A stretch of 42,021 nt of DNA from Rubrobacteraceae bacterium (GTDB lineage: Bacteria > Actinomycetota > Rubrobacteria > Rubrobacterales > Rubrobacteraceae), in assembly GCA_030448125.1 (NCBI GenBank), contig JAUJNO010000001.1:1-42021 (forward strand). The letters are read 5' to 3'. The notes under the pieces were generated by a model. The model was not told the DNA's origin. It was given only the letters and a program-made list of their open reading frames with translations, and did not search any database. Positions 25,878-33,140 of the stretch are shown in pieces. Position 1 is the stretch's first letter; each line of letters starts with the position of its first letter. The position numbers were made by a program, and so were the translations under genes.

Positions 25878-27566
25878 TTGCAACGCCTCCAGTCCACACT
25901 CGACCGCATAGACCGCAAAGGCTACGGTGCCTACAAGGACCTCCAGGGCTCTTACGACCTCGAGGGCTTCACCCTCTTCGTAGACAGGGTGCAACGCGAC
26001 CCATTCGCCCCGCCGTCCCTGGTTCGGGTGCGGACGAAAGAGAACCGCTTAGATCCCTCGCTCTTCGGGAACCCCGTACGCCGCGTGGCCTTCGAGGACT
26101 TCCTGACGCGCTCGGTTGAGAGGGCGCTACGCCGCGCCGTGAAGGGTAACCGGGGCTCCGGCGGGAGCGGGCGGATCGAGATACAGCGCGCCTCGCAGGC
26201 CGTCCTGCCACGCACCTCGGTGGTCGTGGAGCCGGAGTCCGTGGAGGCCCGCATGGCCGTCGGACTCCCGGCCCGGGGCCGGACGATTGACGCCCGGGCG
26301 GCGCGGACGATGCTCCTCGAGGAGCTTCCGCGGGCCGTACGCGAGGCCCTTATGCTGGCAGGTGTGGACGCAGAGTTGGCCCGGACGTATGTGGAGGTCG
26401 TCGAAGACGCGGACCACCTCCGCAACCGGCTGCCGGATCTCGGGCTCGTCGCGTTCGTAGCGGACGGGGCGATGCTTCCGCGGGAGAGCGGGGCGAGCGA
26501 TAGGCCGCTGCGAGATGGGACCGTCCCGTTTCGGAGTCCGGAGGAGTTTCGCGTCGCCGTGGAGCTGCCCAACGGGGGTTCCGTCTCCGGTATGGGCATA
26601 CCGGAGGGGGTTACGCTCGTGGCCGGGGGCGGGTTCCACGGCAAGTCCACGCTGCTCTCGGCGCTCGCCTGGGGCGTCTACGATCACGTGCCGGGCGACG
26701 GGCGGGAGCTCGTGGTGTCGCGGGCGGACGCGGTGAAGATAAGGGCCGAGGACGGCCGGAGCGTAGCGGGGGTGGACATCTCCGGCATGATCGGGGACCT
26801 CCCGGGAGGCCGTGCCACGGAGGACTTCTCGACGCCGAACGCCTCCGGCTCGACCTCCCAGGCGGCGAACATTGCGGAGGCGTTGGAGATCGGGACCTCG
26901 CTCCTGCTCGTCGACGAGGACACGAGTGCGACGAACTTCATGATCCGGGACGAGAGGATGCGTGAGCTCGTGCGCAAAGAGCCGATCTCCCCGTTCATAG
27001 ACCTCGTCCGCCCGCTCTACGAGACTCTAGGCGTCTCCACGGTCGTGGTCGTCGGCGGCGTCGGCGACTACCTGGACGTGGCGGACCACGTGATCCTGAT
27101 GGAGGACTACGAACCCGGCGACGCCACCGACCGGGCCAAAGAAGTCCGCGAGCGGTTCCCGGTCCGCGCCCCGCTCGGAACCGGCGAGGCGCGCACCCCG
27201 AAGGGACGCCGGGTCCGGGCCGCCTCCATAGACCTCCGGCGCGGCAAACGCGAGACGGCGCGCGGCAAGGGCTCGAGCACCATCGAGCTCGGCCGGGAGC
27301 GGGTGGACCTCTCGTACCTGGAGCAACTCGCCGAAGCCGGCCAGACCGAGGCCATAGCTCGCATCATCGGCGAGTTCGCCACCGGAGACACGAGCCGCGG
27401 CGTCGGGGAGATAGTGTACGGGGCGCTCGATGCGATAAAAAGCGACGGCCTTGACTCCCTCGGCAACTTCCGGGGGCATCCCGGGGAGTTGAGCCTGCCC
27501 CGGCCACAAGAGGTGGCGGCGGCGATCAACCGCATCCGTTCCCTGGAAGCAACCACGGAGAAGTGA
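25878..27566 (+). CDS. Predicted ATPase of the ABC class (COG3044 type)
   Basis: A soluble 562-residue ATPase. The N-terminal 230 residues (KGYGAYKDLQGSYDLEGFTL, FVDRVQRDPFAPPSLVRVR) are particular to this family. The nucleotide site follows: Walker A in VAGGGFHGKSTLLSALAWGV, an Asp-rich Walker B in GTSLLLVDEDTSATNFMIRD, and a switch-like VVVGGVGDYLDVADHVILME. Members lack membrane domains; their role is not established. TTG 25878 lies 13 bases after the toxin stop with AGCAGG upstream, so it may be co-transcribed with the toxin-antitoxin remnant. The C-terminal 100 residues are mostly helical. Confidence 0.87.
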   Translation: MQRLQSTLDRIDRKGYGAYKDLQGSYDLEGFTLFVDRVQRDPFAPPSLVRVRTKENRLDPSLFGNPVRRVAFEDFLTRSVERALRRAVKGNRGSGGSGRIEIQRASQAVLPRTSVVVEPESVEARMAVGLPARGRTIDARAARTMLLEELPRAVREALMLAGVDAELARTYVEVVEDADHLRNRLPDLGLVAFVADGAMLPRESGASDRPLRDGTVPFRSPEEFRVAVELPNGGSVSGMGIPEGVTLVAGGGFHGKSTLLSALAWGVYDHVPGDGRELVVSRADAVKIRAEDGRSVAGVDISGMIGDLPGGRATEDFSTPNASGSTSQAANIAEALEIGTSLLLVDEDTSATNFMIRDERMRELVRKEPISPFIDLVRPLYETLGVSTVVVVGGVGDYLDVADHVILMEDYEPGDATDRAKEVRERFPVRAPLGTGEARTPKGRRVRAASIDLRRGKRETARGKGSSTIELGRERVDLSYLEQLAEAGQTEAIARIIGEFATGDTSRGVGEIVYGALDAIKSDGLDSLGNFRGHPGELSLPRPQEVAAAINRIRSLEATTEK

Positions 27567-27611
27567 GCATAACCAACTCACCGAAGGAATCGGAGAAGAG
27601 TACCTGATGTC

Positions 27612-27704
27612 GGTCAGTGAGCGGCCGCCCTGCTACCAGGAATCAGTGCTGATTCCTCCGGAGCGGGGCCGGTAGGAACGCTGGAGTAGGGTAGCTCACG
27701 GACC
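27612..27704 (+). ncRNA. Candidate structured 5' leader RNA before the cyclophilin gene
   Basis: A nested fold can be drawn by hand. GGTC(27612)-A-GTGAGC pairs with GCTCAC-G-GACC(27704), giving ten pairs around one A/G mismatch. Inside, CCCTGCT (27628) pairs with AGTAGGG (27685) with one G-U. Inside that, AGGAATCA (27638) pairs with TGATTCCT (27650), and CCGG pairs with CCGG around a seven-base loop (27657-27671). It lies 53 bases before the cyclophilin ATG. It matches no riboswitch class I recognise; it could also be a terminator-like fold for the preceding ATPase gene, although no T-run follows. Confidence 0.45.
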
Positions 27705-27756
27705 ACGCGCCGCCCATCGGTTAACATGAGGTTCCACCAAAGATCAGGAGGAACTT

Positions 27757-28278
27757 ATGGACCGGAAAAGCTACGGCAGCCCGCCAGAGATGATCATCTC
27801 CCCCGACAACGACTACTACGCGACCTTTTATACGGAGAGGGGTCCGATCCGGATAAGACTCTTCGCGGACAAGGCCCCGCAGACGGTGAACAACTTCGTC
27901 TTTCTGGCGCGCGACGGCTACTTCGACGGTACGACCTTTCACCGGGTCATAAAAGACTTCATGGTCCAGGGCGGCGACCCGACCGGGACCGGGACCGGCG
28001 GACCCGGCTACCACATAAGGGACGAGTTCCATCCTGAATTGAGACACGACAAGCCGGGCATTCTCTCGATGGCGAACGCGGGACCGAACACCGGAGGCTC
28101 CCAGTTCTTCATCACCTACGCGGCTACGCCCTGGCTTGATGGCCGGCACGCGGTCTTTGGGGAGGTAGTCGAGGGCATGGAGACCGTCAACGCCATCCGC
28201 GAGCGCGACCCACAGCGCGACCGCGAACCTGGCGACAAGATCGAGTCAGTAGAGATCGAGGAGGTTCCACGCGGCTAA
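27757..28278 (+). CDS. Cyclophilin-type peptidyl-prolyl cis-trans isomerase
   Basis: Catalyses proline isomerisation during protein folding. The 173-residue chain has no signal peptide, so it is cytoplasmic. Core motifs: [40 protein letters not shown] (active-site Arg, Phe and Met-Gln), [20 protein letters not shown] and [17 protein letters not shown] (Trp, His). AGGAGGAACTT gives a strong start at ATG 27757. The roughly 190 bases upstream hold the candidate structured leader. Confidence 0.95.
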   Translation: MDRKSYGSPPEMIISPDNDYYATFYTERGPIRIRLFADKAPQTVNNFVFLARDGYFDGTTFHRVIKDFMVQGGDPTGTGTGGPGYHIRDEFHPELRHDKPGILSMANAGPNTGGSQFFITYAATPWLDGRHAVFGEVVEGMETVNAIRERDPQRDREPGDKIESVEIEEVPRG

Positions 28279-28391
28279 AGACGCCCCGGTCGAAGTATCC
28301 GGTTCGTGGGTTCTCGCGCGGTTGGTGGTCTTTAGATCACCACACCGGCGACGAAGATCCGTACGGATTGAGTAGCATTGTTGCCAATCGT

Positions 28392-28407
28392 TTTAACGGC
28401 TGTTAAA
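28392..28407. promoter_or_regulatory. TTTAAC-N4-GTTAAA palindrome upstream of pcs
   Basis: Perfect six-base arms around GGCT lie 52 bases before the pcs start, with CTGTTA repeated just downstream (28400, 28411). It could be an operator; no regulator is identified. Confidence 0.35.
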
Positions 28408-28459
28408 TTGCTGTTAGCAGTTGGTGGGTTTCACGGGACGTAGAAGAAAGGAGGGCTGG

Positions 28460-29236
28460 ATGGAAGACTTGGACGCACAGGGTACGGTGGCGGTCTCACC
28501 CTGGCTACGTTTGCGGGCCTCGGCGGTGCATCTGTACACGGCGAGCGGGGCGGTGCTGACGCTCCTGATCCTGGTCGCCGCCTACAACGGCAACGCCGTG
28601 GCAGCCCTGTGGCTCGTGCTCGCGACCCTCGTCATAGACAGCACCGATGGTCTCCTGGCCCGCCGCTTCCGCGTGAAGGAGCTCCTGCCGGGCTTCGACG
28701 GCGGCCTCCTGGACAACATCGTGGACTACATGACCTACGTCCTCGCCCCCATCCTCCTTCTGTGGACCGCCGGTTACCTGCCGGGAGGCACCTTCGGCGT
28801 GGTCCTGGCGGCGCTCCCCATCCTCGCGTCGAGCTACCAGTTTTGCCGGGTGGACGCAAAGACCGGTGACGACGCCGAGACCGACCACTTCTTTCTGGGC
28901 TTCCCGAGCTACTGGAACATAGCGGCGTTCTACGTCATCGTCTTCGACGTCAGCGTCGGCGCCGTCGGCGCGATACTGCTCGTCTGCTCGCTGCTGGTCT
29001 TCGTCCCCATCCGGTACGTCTACCCGTCGCGCACGCTCGCCTTCCGCAAGCTCACCATAACGCTAACGGCGCTCTGGCTGCTGAGCTACGTCGCCATCCT
29101 CGTCCAGATGCCGGACCCCGACCCGGTCCTCCGGACCCTCTCGCTCCTCTACCTCGTCTACTACTTCTGCTTGAGCTTCTACATCTCCTGGAAGATGCTC
29201 AAGGACCGCCGTACGGCGCGAGGAGCCGCAGGATAA
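28460..29236 (+). CDS. pcs: Phosphatidylcholine synthase
   Basis: Membrane CDP-alcohol phosphatidyltransferase that condenses choline with CDP-diacylglycerol. The 258-residue protein has about eight membrane spans. The signature D-x2-D-G-x2-A-R-x8-G-x3-D-x3-D is met by DSTDGLLARRFRVKELLPGF continuing DGGLLDNIVDY. The insertion VKELLPGFDGGLLDNIVDYM and the later LGFPSYWNIAAFYV are typical of Pcs rather than phosphatidylserine or glycerolphosphate synthases. AAAGGAGGG selects ATG 28460 over a GTG at 28421. Phosphatidylcholine is uncommon in bacteria, and this one-step route relies on imported choline. Confidence 0.88.
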   Translation: MEDLDAQGTVAVSPWLRLRASAVHLYTASGAVLTLLILVAAYNGNAVAALWLVLATLVIDSTDGLLARRFRVKELLPGFDGGLLDNIVDYMTYVLAPILLLWTAGYLPGGTFGVVLAALPILASSYQFCRVDAKTGDDAETDHFFLGFPSYWNIAAFYVIVFDVSVGAVGAILLVCSLLVFVPIRYVYPSRTLAFRKLTITLTALWLLSYVAILVQMPDPDPVLRTLSLLYLVYYFCLSFYISWKMLKDRRTARGAAG

Positions 29237-29245
29237 CCCTTTTCG

Positions 29246-29263
29246 GGCACCGCGAACGGTGCC
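29246..29263 (+). terminator. Short CGAA-tetraloop hairpin after pcs
   Basis: GGCACCG and CGGTGCC pair perfectly across a CGAA loop ten bases after the pcs stop. No T-run follows, so it may stabilise the mRNA end rather than terminate. Confidence 0.45.
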
Positions 29264-29387
29264 GTGTACTCCACGCCGTAGGCAGAGATCGCCACACCGC
29301 CTCGCCGGTGGGCAACAAACGAAGAGCCGAAACGGCAAGCGGACGCGGTTGAGTCTTTGGTGGATTAGTCCCGCTTGGCACCGAAGG

Positions 29388-29687
29388 GTGAGAAGAGTTG
29401 GCGAGGAGAAACAAATCGATTGGCAAGAGTTCGAGTGGGACGAGATCAACATCAACCACATCGCCGAGCACCAGGTGGAGCCCTGGGAAGCCGAGGAAGC
29501 GATCCTGGAGCGAGGCCGCGCTCCCAGAGCCGCTTACGGCGGTGCTACGGGCATTATAGGCATGACGCTCGACGGCCGGTTGTTGGTGGTAATCTTCCTA
29601 CGCAAGGTCAACAGAAGGATGAGGGTTATAAGCGCTCGTGATGCGAGCCGAAGGGAGAGAAGGATCTACAGGAGGCATAACCGGTGA
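29388..29687 (+). CDS. brnT: BrnT-family ribonuclease toxin
   Basis: A 99-residue RelE-fold toxin of the BrnT type. QEFEWDEININHIAEHQVEP is the opening strand and helix, AILERGRAPRAAYGGATGII and GMTLDGRLLVVIFLRKVNRR follow, and the end MRVISARDASRRERRIYRRH carries the conserved ISARxAxxxERxxY block. BrnT toxins are RNA-cutting enzymes expressed before their antitoxin, which matches the gene order here. GTG 29388 is the best start available with CGAAGG upstream, but the first ten residues are uncertain. It overlaps the antitoxin by four bases (GTGA). Confidence 0.85.
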   Translation: MRRVGEEKQIDWQEFEWDEININHIAEHQVEPWEAEEAILERGRAPRAAYGGATGIIGMTLDGRLLVVIFLRKVNRRMRVISARDASRRERRIYRRHNR

Positions 29688-29890
29688 AAGAGAGAGAGCT
29701 GATCCCGCTTACCGACCCCTCACAGATACCGGAGAACATGACCGAAGACGAAGCGCATCAGTTCTGGAGCACCCATGAGATAACAGAGGAGTTTTGGGAG
29801 AAGGCCGAACCGGTGCCGGAGGATGAGCTGCCGCGGACGATGTCACGGGAGGAGCTATTGGGGAGGCGCCGGAAGCGCTGGAAGAGATAA
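29684..29890 (+). CDS. CopG-like antitoxin partner of BrnT
   Basis: A 68-residue protein containing DPSQIPENMTEDEAHQFWST and HEITEEFWEKAEPVPEDELP. The pattern IPxxxxEDExxxFWxTHExTExFW is that of CopG-type antitoxins that follow BrnT-like toxins. The basic end (RREELLGRRRKRWKR style) may bind DNA or RNA. GTG 29684 lies inside the toxin stop region, so synthesis is coupled. The classical BrnA ribbon-helix-helix is not obvious. Confidence 0.75.
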   Translation: MKERELIPLTDPSQIPENMTEDEAHQFWSTHEITEEFWEKAEPVPEDELPRTMSREELLGRRRKRWKR

Positions 29891-29905
29891 GGAAAACAAA
29901 AAGAG

Positions 29906-29998
29906 TTGCCCGAGGGCTTCTTCGAGAAGGAGCGTCCGGCGGACCCGGAGGGGCTTCTGAGGAAAGCCGCACTTGAGGAGCGGGAAAGAGGCCGCTAA
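29906..29998 (+). pseudogene. VapB-like antitoxin tail (30 residues)
   Basis: From TTG 29906 the frame reads LPEGFFEKERPADPEGLLRK and AALEERERGR to a stop at 29998. This looks like the C-terminal two-thirds of a short VapB-type antitoxin whose first strand is lost; an in-frame TAA lies 15 bases upstream. The stop is three bases before the toxin GTG, the spacing of an antitoxin-toxin pair. Confidence 0.5.
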
Positions 29999-30001
29999 AC
30001 G

Positions 30002-30432
30002 GTGCGGCTCTGGGACACCTCGGAGATCCTGCCCCTCATCTCCCAAGAACCTCTCTCGGAGGAGGTGCGCCGGCTCCTGGAAGAAGACGCGGGGATGGTC
30101 GTCTGGTGGGCCACACGCGTGGGGTGCGTCTCGGCGATCTCGTGCCGCGTCAGGGAGGGCTTGTTTGGTCCCGGTCAGGAAGCGTCAGCCCGTGGGCTGC
30201 TCGACGACCTGTCCGAAAGCTGGACGGAGGTACGGCCACCGCCCGGCTGCGCGTCCTCGCCGAGCAGACCCTCACCACCCACCCACTGCGGGCCGCCGAT
30301 GCCCTGCAGCTCGCCTCCGCCCTGATCTGGTGCGGATCCCAACCCCAGGGACGCCGCTTCGTCGCCCTCGACGGACGCTTGAGAAAGGCCGCCTCCCGCC
30401 TGGGGTTCGACGTCCTTCCAAACGAAGCTTGA
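30002..30432 (+). pseudogene. VapC-type PIN-domain toxin, frameshifted
   Basis: GTG 30002 opens MRLWDTSEILPLISQEPLSE, the first PIN strand with catalytic Asp5. The good frame ends at SWTEVRP near 30235 and resumes one frame over as TARLRVLAEQTLTTHPLRAA, DALQLASALIWCGSQP and ALDGRLRKAASRLGFDVLP to 30432. One extra C in the CGGCC run restores a normal 144-residue toxin. The conserved acid usually in VECVSAI is Gly here (TRVGCVSAI), so one metal ligand may be missing even after repair. Confidence 0.75.
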
Positions 30433-30440
30433 CAAACACC

Positions 30441-30537
30441 GTTCGCAGCCTACCTACGAGGATTTGAAACTGCCGATTCCGGGCGTTCCTGGCGGCACGT
30501 TCTACGTGTTCGCAGCCTATCTATGAGTAATGCGCTC
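30441..30537 (+). CRISPR. Minimal CRISPR remnant: two repeats, one spacer
   Basis: Repeat 1 (30441-30470, 30 bases) starts GTTCGCAGCCTACCTACGAG and ends GATTTGAAAC, closely like actinobacterial CRISPR repeats that end in ATTGAAAC. A 37-base spacer (30471-30507) follows. Repeat 2 (from 30508) begins GTTCGCAGCCTATCTATGAG, 18 of 20 identical, and then diverges, as terminal repeats often do. No cas gene is in the window. The remnant begins eight bases after the vapC stop. Confidence 0.75.
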
Positions 30538-30669
30538 GTACACTCCCGGTGTCTCGAACGGGCCGGGAACGAGTAAAGATCCCTTCGGCGGGTAGGCGAG
30601 TTTACAGTTCTACCGGCGCGACGGCTTTACCCTTGTCCGTGCAAAGTCGTCTACGTAAAGGGTCGTGAT

Positions 30670-31053
30670 ATGTCCAAAGAGGTGGCGGAGAGGTTCAAAG
30701 AAGCTCTGTGGAAGCTTGAAGAGGATCGGGACGTGGAGGCACTCGTCGAGGTCCACGCGGAGGACTGCAGCGTCGGCAACGTCGCGGTGCCGGAGACCTT
30801 TAACGGTCACGACGGGCTGCGCGAGTTCTGGACGAACTACCGCAATACCTTCGACGAGATGAAGTCCGAGTTCCGCAACGTCTTCGCCGACGACGCGGGT
30901 CACGCCGCGCTCGAGTGGACTACCGAGGCCACCGAGGACGGCGACAACGTCTCCTACGGGGGCGTGAGCATCCTGGAGATCGAAGGCGACAAGGTCAAGC
31001 GTTTCATGGCCTACTTCGATCCCCGCAGCCTGACCGAGCAGATCGTGGATTGA
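30670..31053 (+). CDS. SnoaL/NTF2-like protein
   Basis: A 127-residue single-domain protein with the cone-shaped NTF2 fold pattern: AERFKEALWKLEEDRDVEAL (long first helix), EDCSVGNVAVPETFNGHDGL, REFWTNYRNTFDEMKSEFRN and the strand GGVSILEIEGDKVKRFMAYF ending DPRSL. Such proteins are polyketide cyclases, dehydratases or ligand-binding proteins; no catalytic pair can be assigned. ATG 30670 has AAAGGG upstream. It is convergent with the signal peptidase cluster. Confidence 0.83.
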   Translation: MSKEVAERFKEALWKLEEDRDVEALVEVHAEDCSVGNVAVPETFNGHDGLREFWTNYRNTFDEMKSEFRNVFADDAGHAALEWTTEATEDGDNVSYGGVSILEIEGDKVKRFMAYFDPRSLTEQIVD

Positions 31054-31193
31054 GAGCGGCCGGCCGCCGTCGACTACGAACTCGCCGTGCGCTGGCCCGT
31101 GCCGCCGGCCGCACCATAGCACTCGATATCCTCGCCGGCCTCAAGAGCTTCGTCAACTGCCGCGTCGCGTGAAAGCCGACTTATAGGGCTTCT

Positions 31194-31895
31194 TTATAGG
31201 GCCTCTATCTTGGAGACGGGCCAGAAGACCATGAACGCCTCGCCCTTCAGGTTCTCCAGAGGCAGGGGGCCGAAGACGCGCGAGTCAGCCGAGTTGCCCC
31301 GGTTGTCGCCCATCACGAAGATGTGCCCTTCGGGCACCATCGTCGGGCCGTAGAAGCCCCTGAACAGGTCCTCCTCGTTCAAGAAGGGCTCCTCTTGCGG
31401 TTCGTCGTTCACGTAGAGGACGCCGCCTTGCACCTGGATCTGGTCGCCAGCGATCCCCACGACGCGCTTGATGAGCGTCTGGTCGTCATCCTCGGCGACG
31501 CTGTCGAAGACGACGATGTCTCCCCTTTGCGGCTCGGTGACGCGGTAGACGAACTTGTTCGCCAGAACCCGGTCTCCGACCTCCAGCGTCGGCACCATGC
31601 TCTCCGTCGGGATGCGGTACGCCTCGACGACGAAGGGGCGCACGAACCCGAAGACCAGCACGAACGCGACGACGGCGGTGAGGACCAGCTCGGCGACGCC
31701 CGCCTTGCGCTTCTTCCTCTCTCGCTCCAGTCGCCTCTCACGCCGGCTCTTTCCCGACTCCTCTTCCTCCCAATCCTCTCGATACTCTCGCTCCAGACGC
31801 CGCTCCAGACGCCGTTCCTGGCGCCGCTCCTGGCGCAGCTCGCGCCGGCTCTTCTTCGGCCCCTCTTCCTCCCAATAGAAGCGATCCCCCTCCAC
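31194..31895 (-). CDS. lepB: Signal peptidase I, B-type copy 2, with long charged N-terminus
   Basis: Membrane serine protease of 233 residues. The catalytic part is intact: Ser99 in RIPTESMVPTLEVGD, Lys143 in TLIKRVVGIAGD and FVMGDNRGNSADSRVFGPLP. The first 66 residues are nearly all Lys, Arg and Glu (RRELRQERRQERRLERRLER), predicted as a long charged helix on the cytoplasmic side before the single span LVLTAVVAFVLVFGFVRPFV. No such extension exists in model signal peptidases. GTG 31895 follows the stop of the A-type gene by one base (TAGGGTG), the same junction as in the other A-B pair. Confidence 0.95.
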   Translation of the reverse strand: MEGDRFYWEEEGPKKSRRELRQERRQERRLERRLEREYREDWEEEESGKSRRERRLERERKKRKAGVAELVLTAVVAFVLVFGFVRPFVVEAYRIPTESMVPTLEVGDRVLANKFVYRVTEPQRGDIVVFDSVAEDDDQTLIKRVVGIAGDQIQVQGGVLYVNDEPQEEPFLNEEDLFRGFYGPTMVPEGHIFVMGDNRGNSADSRVFGPLPLENLKGEAFMVFWPVSKIEAL

Positions 31896-31896
31896 C

Positions 31897-32496
31897 CTAG
31901 AGAAGCCCGATGTGCAACGGGGGCCAGAAGATCATGAAGGCCTCCCCCTCAATGTTTTCGATGGGGACGGGGCCGAAGAAGCGCGAGTCGCGCGAGTTGC
32001 CGCGGTTGTCCCCCATCGCGAAAACCTCTCCCTCCGAGAGCCTCGTCGGACGACCGTAGGGACCCCTGTCCAAGGGTCGATCGTCTCTGACGTAGGATTC
32101 CTCCTGCGGCTCGCCGTTCACGTACAACATGCCTTTGCGGACCGCGACCTTGTCTCCGGGTACGGCGACGACACGCTTGATCAGGTCCTCATTCTCGCCC
32201 TCCACGCTCCGGAAGACCACGACGTCTCCCCGCTCGGGCTCGGCGAAGCGGTAGACGAACTTGTTGACGAAGACCCGGTCGCCTACCTCCAGCGTCGGCA
32301 CCATGCTCTCCGAGGGGATGTAGAACGCCTCGAGGACGAACGGCCTGACAAAGCCGAAGACCAGAGCGAAGGCGACGAGGAGGATAACCACGAACTCGAG
32401 AAAGCCCCCACCCTTCTTGGCCGGGCGGCTCTCCTGATTCTCCTCGGGCCCGGCGCCAATCTCTAAATCTTGCACGTAGAAGTCTTTCTCGCCCAT
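31897..32496 (-). CDS. lepB: Signal peptidase I, A-type copy 2
   Basis: A 199-residue signal peptidase. Ser64 lies in YIPSESMVPTLEVGDRVFVN, Lys107 in EDLIKRVVAVPGD, and box E is FAMGDNRGNSRDSRFFGPVP (Ala where the others have Val). The cytoplasmic N-terminus MGEKDFYVQDLEIGAGPEEN is acidic and shared with A-type copy 1 (MTERDYYEGGFETGVAPEER), as is KKGGGFLEFVVILLVAFALV at the membrane. It has its own promoter in the 49-base gap after B-type copy 1, and is followed directly by B-type copy 2. Confidence 0.95.
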   Translation of the reverse strand: MGEKDFYVQDLEIGAGPEENQESRPAKKGGGFLEFVVILLVAFALVFGFVRPFVLEAFYIPSESMVPTLEVGDRVFVNKFVYRFAEPERGDVVVFRSVEGENEDLIKRVVAVPGDKVAVRKGMLYVNGEPQEESYVRDDRPLDRGPYGRPTRLSEGEVFAMGDNRGNSRDSRFFGPVPIENIEGEAFMIFWPPLHIGLL

Positions 32497-32504
32497 GAAT
32501 ACTT

Positions 32505-32533
32505 AGGATACCGCAAGCGTAGAAGCGAAGCTC
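32505..32533 (-). promoter_or_regulatory. Promoter GAGCTT-N17-TATCCT-N8-ATG of A-type copy 2
   Basis: On the minus strand GAGCTT (32533-32528) and TATCCT (32510-32505) are 17 bases apart, and ATG 32496 comes eight bases after TATCCT. The spacing puts the transcription start at the start codon, so the mRNA should be leaderless. Both hexamers and both distances are identical at A-type copy 1. Confidence 0.72.
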
Positions 32534-32545
32534 CGGTTGCCCGCT

Positions 32546-33139
32546 CTATATGAGACCGATGCGCGACGGCGGCCAGAACATGAAGAAGGCCTCGCCTTCG
32601 ATGTCCTCGATGGGGACCAGCCCGAAAAAGCGCGAGTCGCGGGAGTTGCCCCGGTTGTCCCCCATCACGAACACGTAGCCCTCCGGCACCTTCGTCGGCC
32701 CATAGACACTGCCATCCGGAAACTGGGCTTTGACGTAAGGTTCCTCCTGGAACTCGCCGTTCAGCTTCAGCTCACCGTTGAAGACCCTGACTCTGTCCCC
32801 CGGCACCGCCACGACGCGTTTGATCAGCTCGTCGTCGGTCTCCAGGCTGTCGAAGACCACGATGTCTCCCCGCTCGGGCTCGGTGAAGCGGTAGACGAAC
32901 TTGTTGACGAAGAGCCGGTCGCCTACCTCCAGCGTCGGCACCATGCTCTCCGAGGGGATCCAGTACGTCTTGACGACAAACGGCCGTAGAAAGCCGAAGA
33001 CCAGCACGAACGCGACGAGGAGGATGACCGCGTACTCCGCGAGGCGGCGTGTCCCACTCTTCTTCCGACGCCTGGAACGGCGCGACTTGCGCCGGCTCTT
33101 CGGCGCATCTTCCTCCCAGCGAAAGCGGCCCCCGTCCAC
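32546..33139 (-). CDS. lepB: Signal peptidase I, B-type copy 1
   Basis: A 197-residue signal peptidase with Ser65 in WIPSESMVPTLEVGDRLFVN, Lys107 in DELIKRVVAVPGD and box E, FVMGDNRGNSRDSRFFGLVP. The cytoplasmic N-terminus is short and very basic (PKSRRKSRRSRRRKKSGTRR). It shares the opening VDGGRFRWEEDAPKSRR with B-type copy 2 (VEGDRFYWEEEGPKKSRR), marking them as duplicates. GTG 33139 is placed one base after the A-type stop; the longer open frame to 33190 lies inside that gene. There is no ribosome site, so it relies on coupling. Confidence 0.94.
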   Translation of the reverse strand: MDGGRFRWEEDAPKSRRKSRRSRRRKKSGTRRLAEYAVILLVAFVLVFGFLRPFVVKTYWIPSESMVPTLEVGDRLFVNKFVYRFTEPERGDIVVFDSLETDDELIKRVVAVPGDRVRVFNGELKLNGEFQEEPYVKAQFPDGSVYGPTKVPEGYVFVMGDNRGNSRDSRFFGLVPIEDIEGEAFFMFWPPSRIGLI

Positions 33140-33140
33140 C

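Noticed and set aside
27608..27704. T-box or other known riboswitch before the cyclophilin
   Set aside because: No AGGGTGGNACCGCG T-box sequence and no match to common riboswitch cores; kept only as an unclassified fold.
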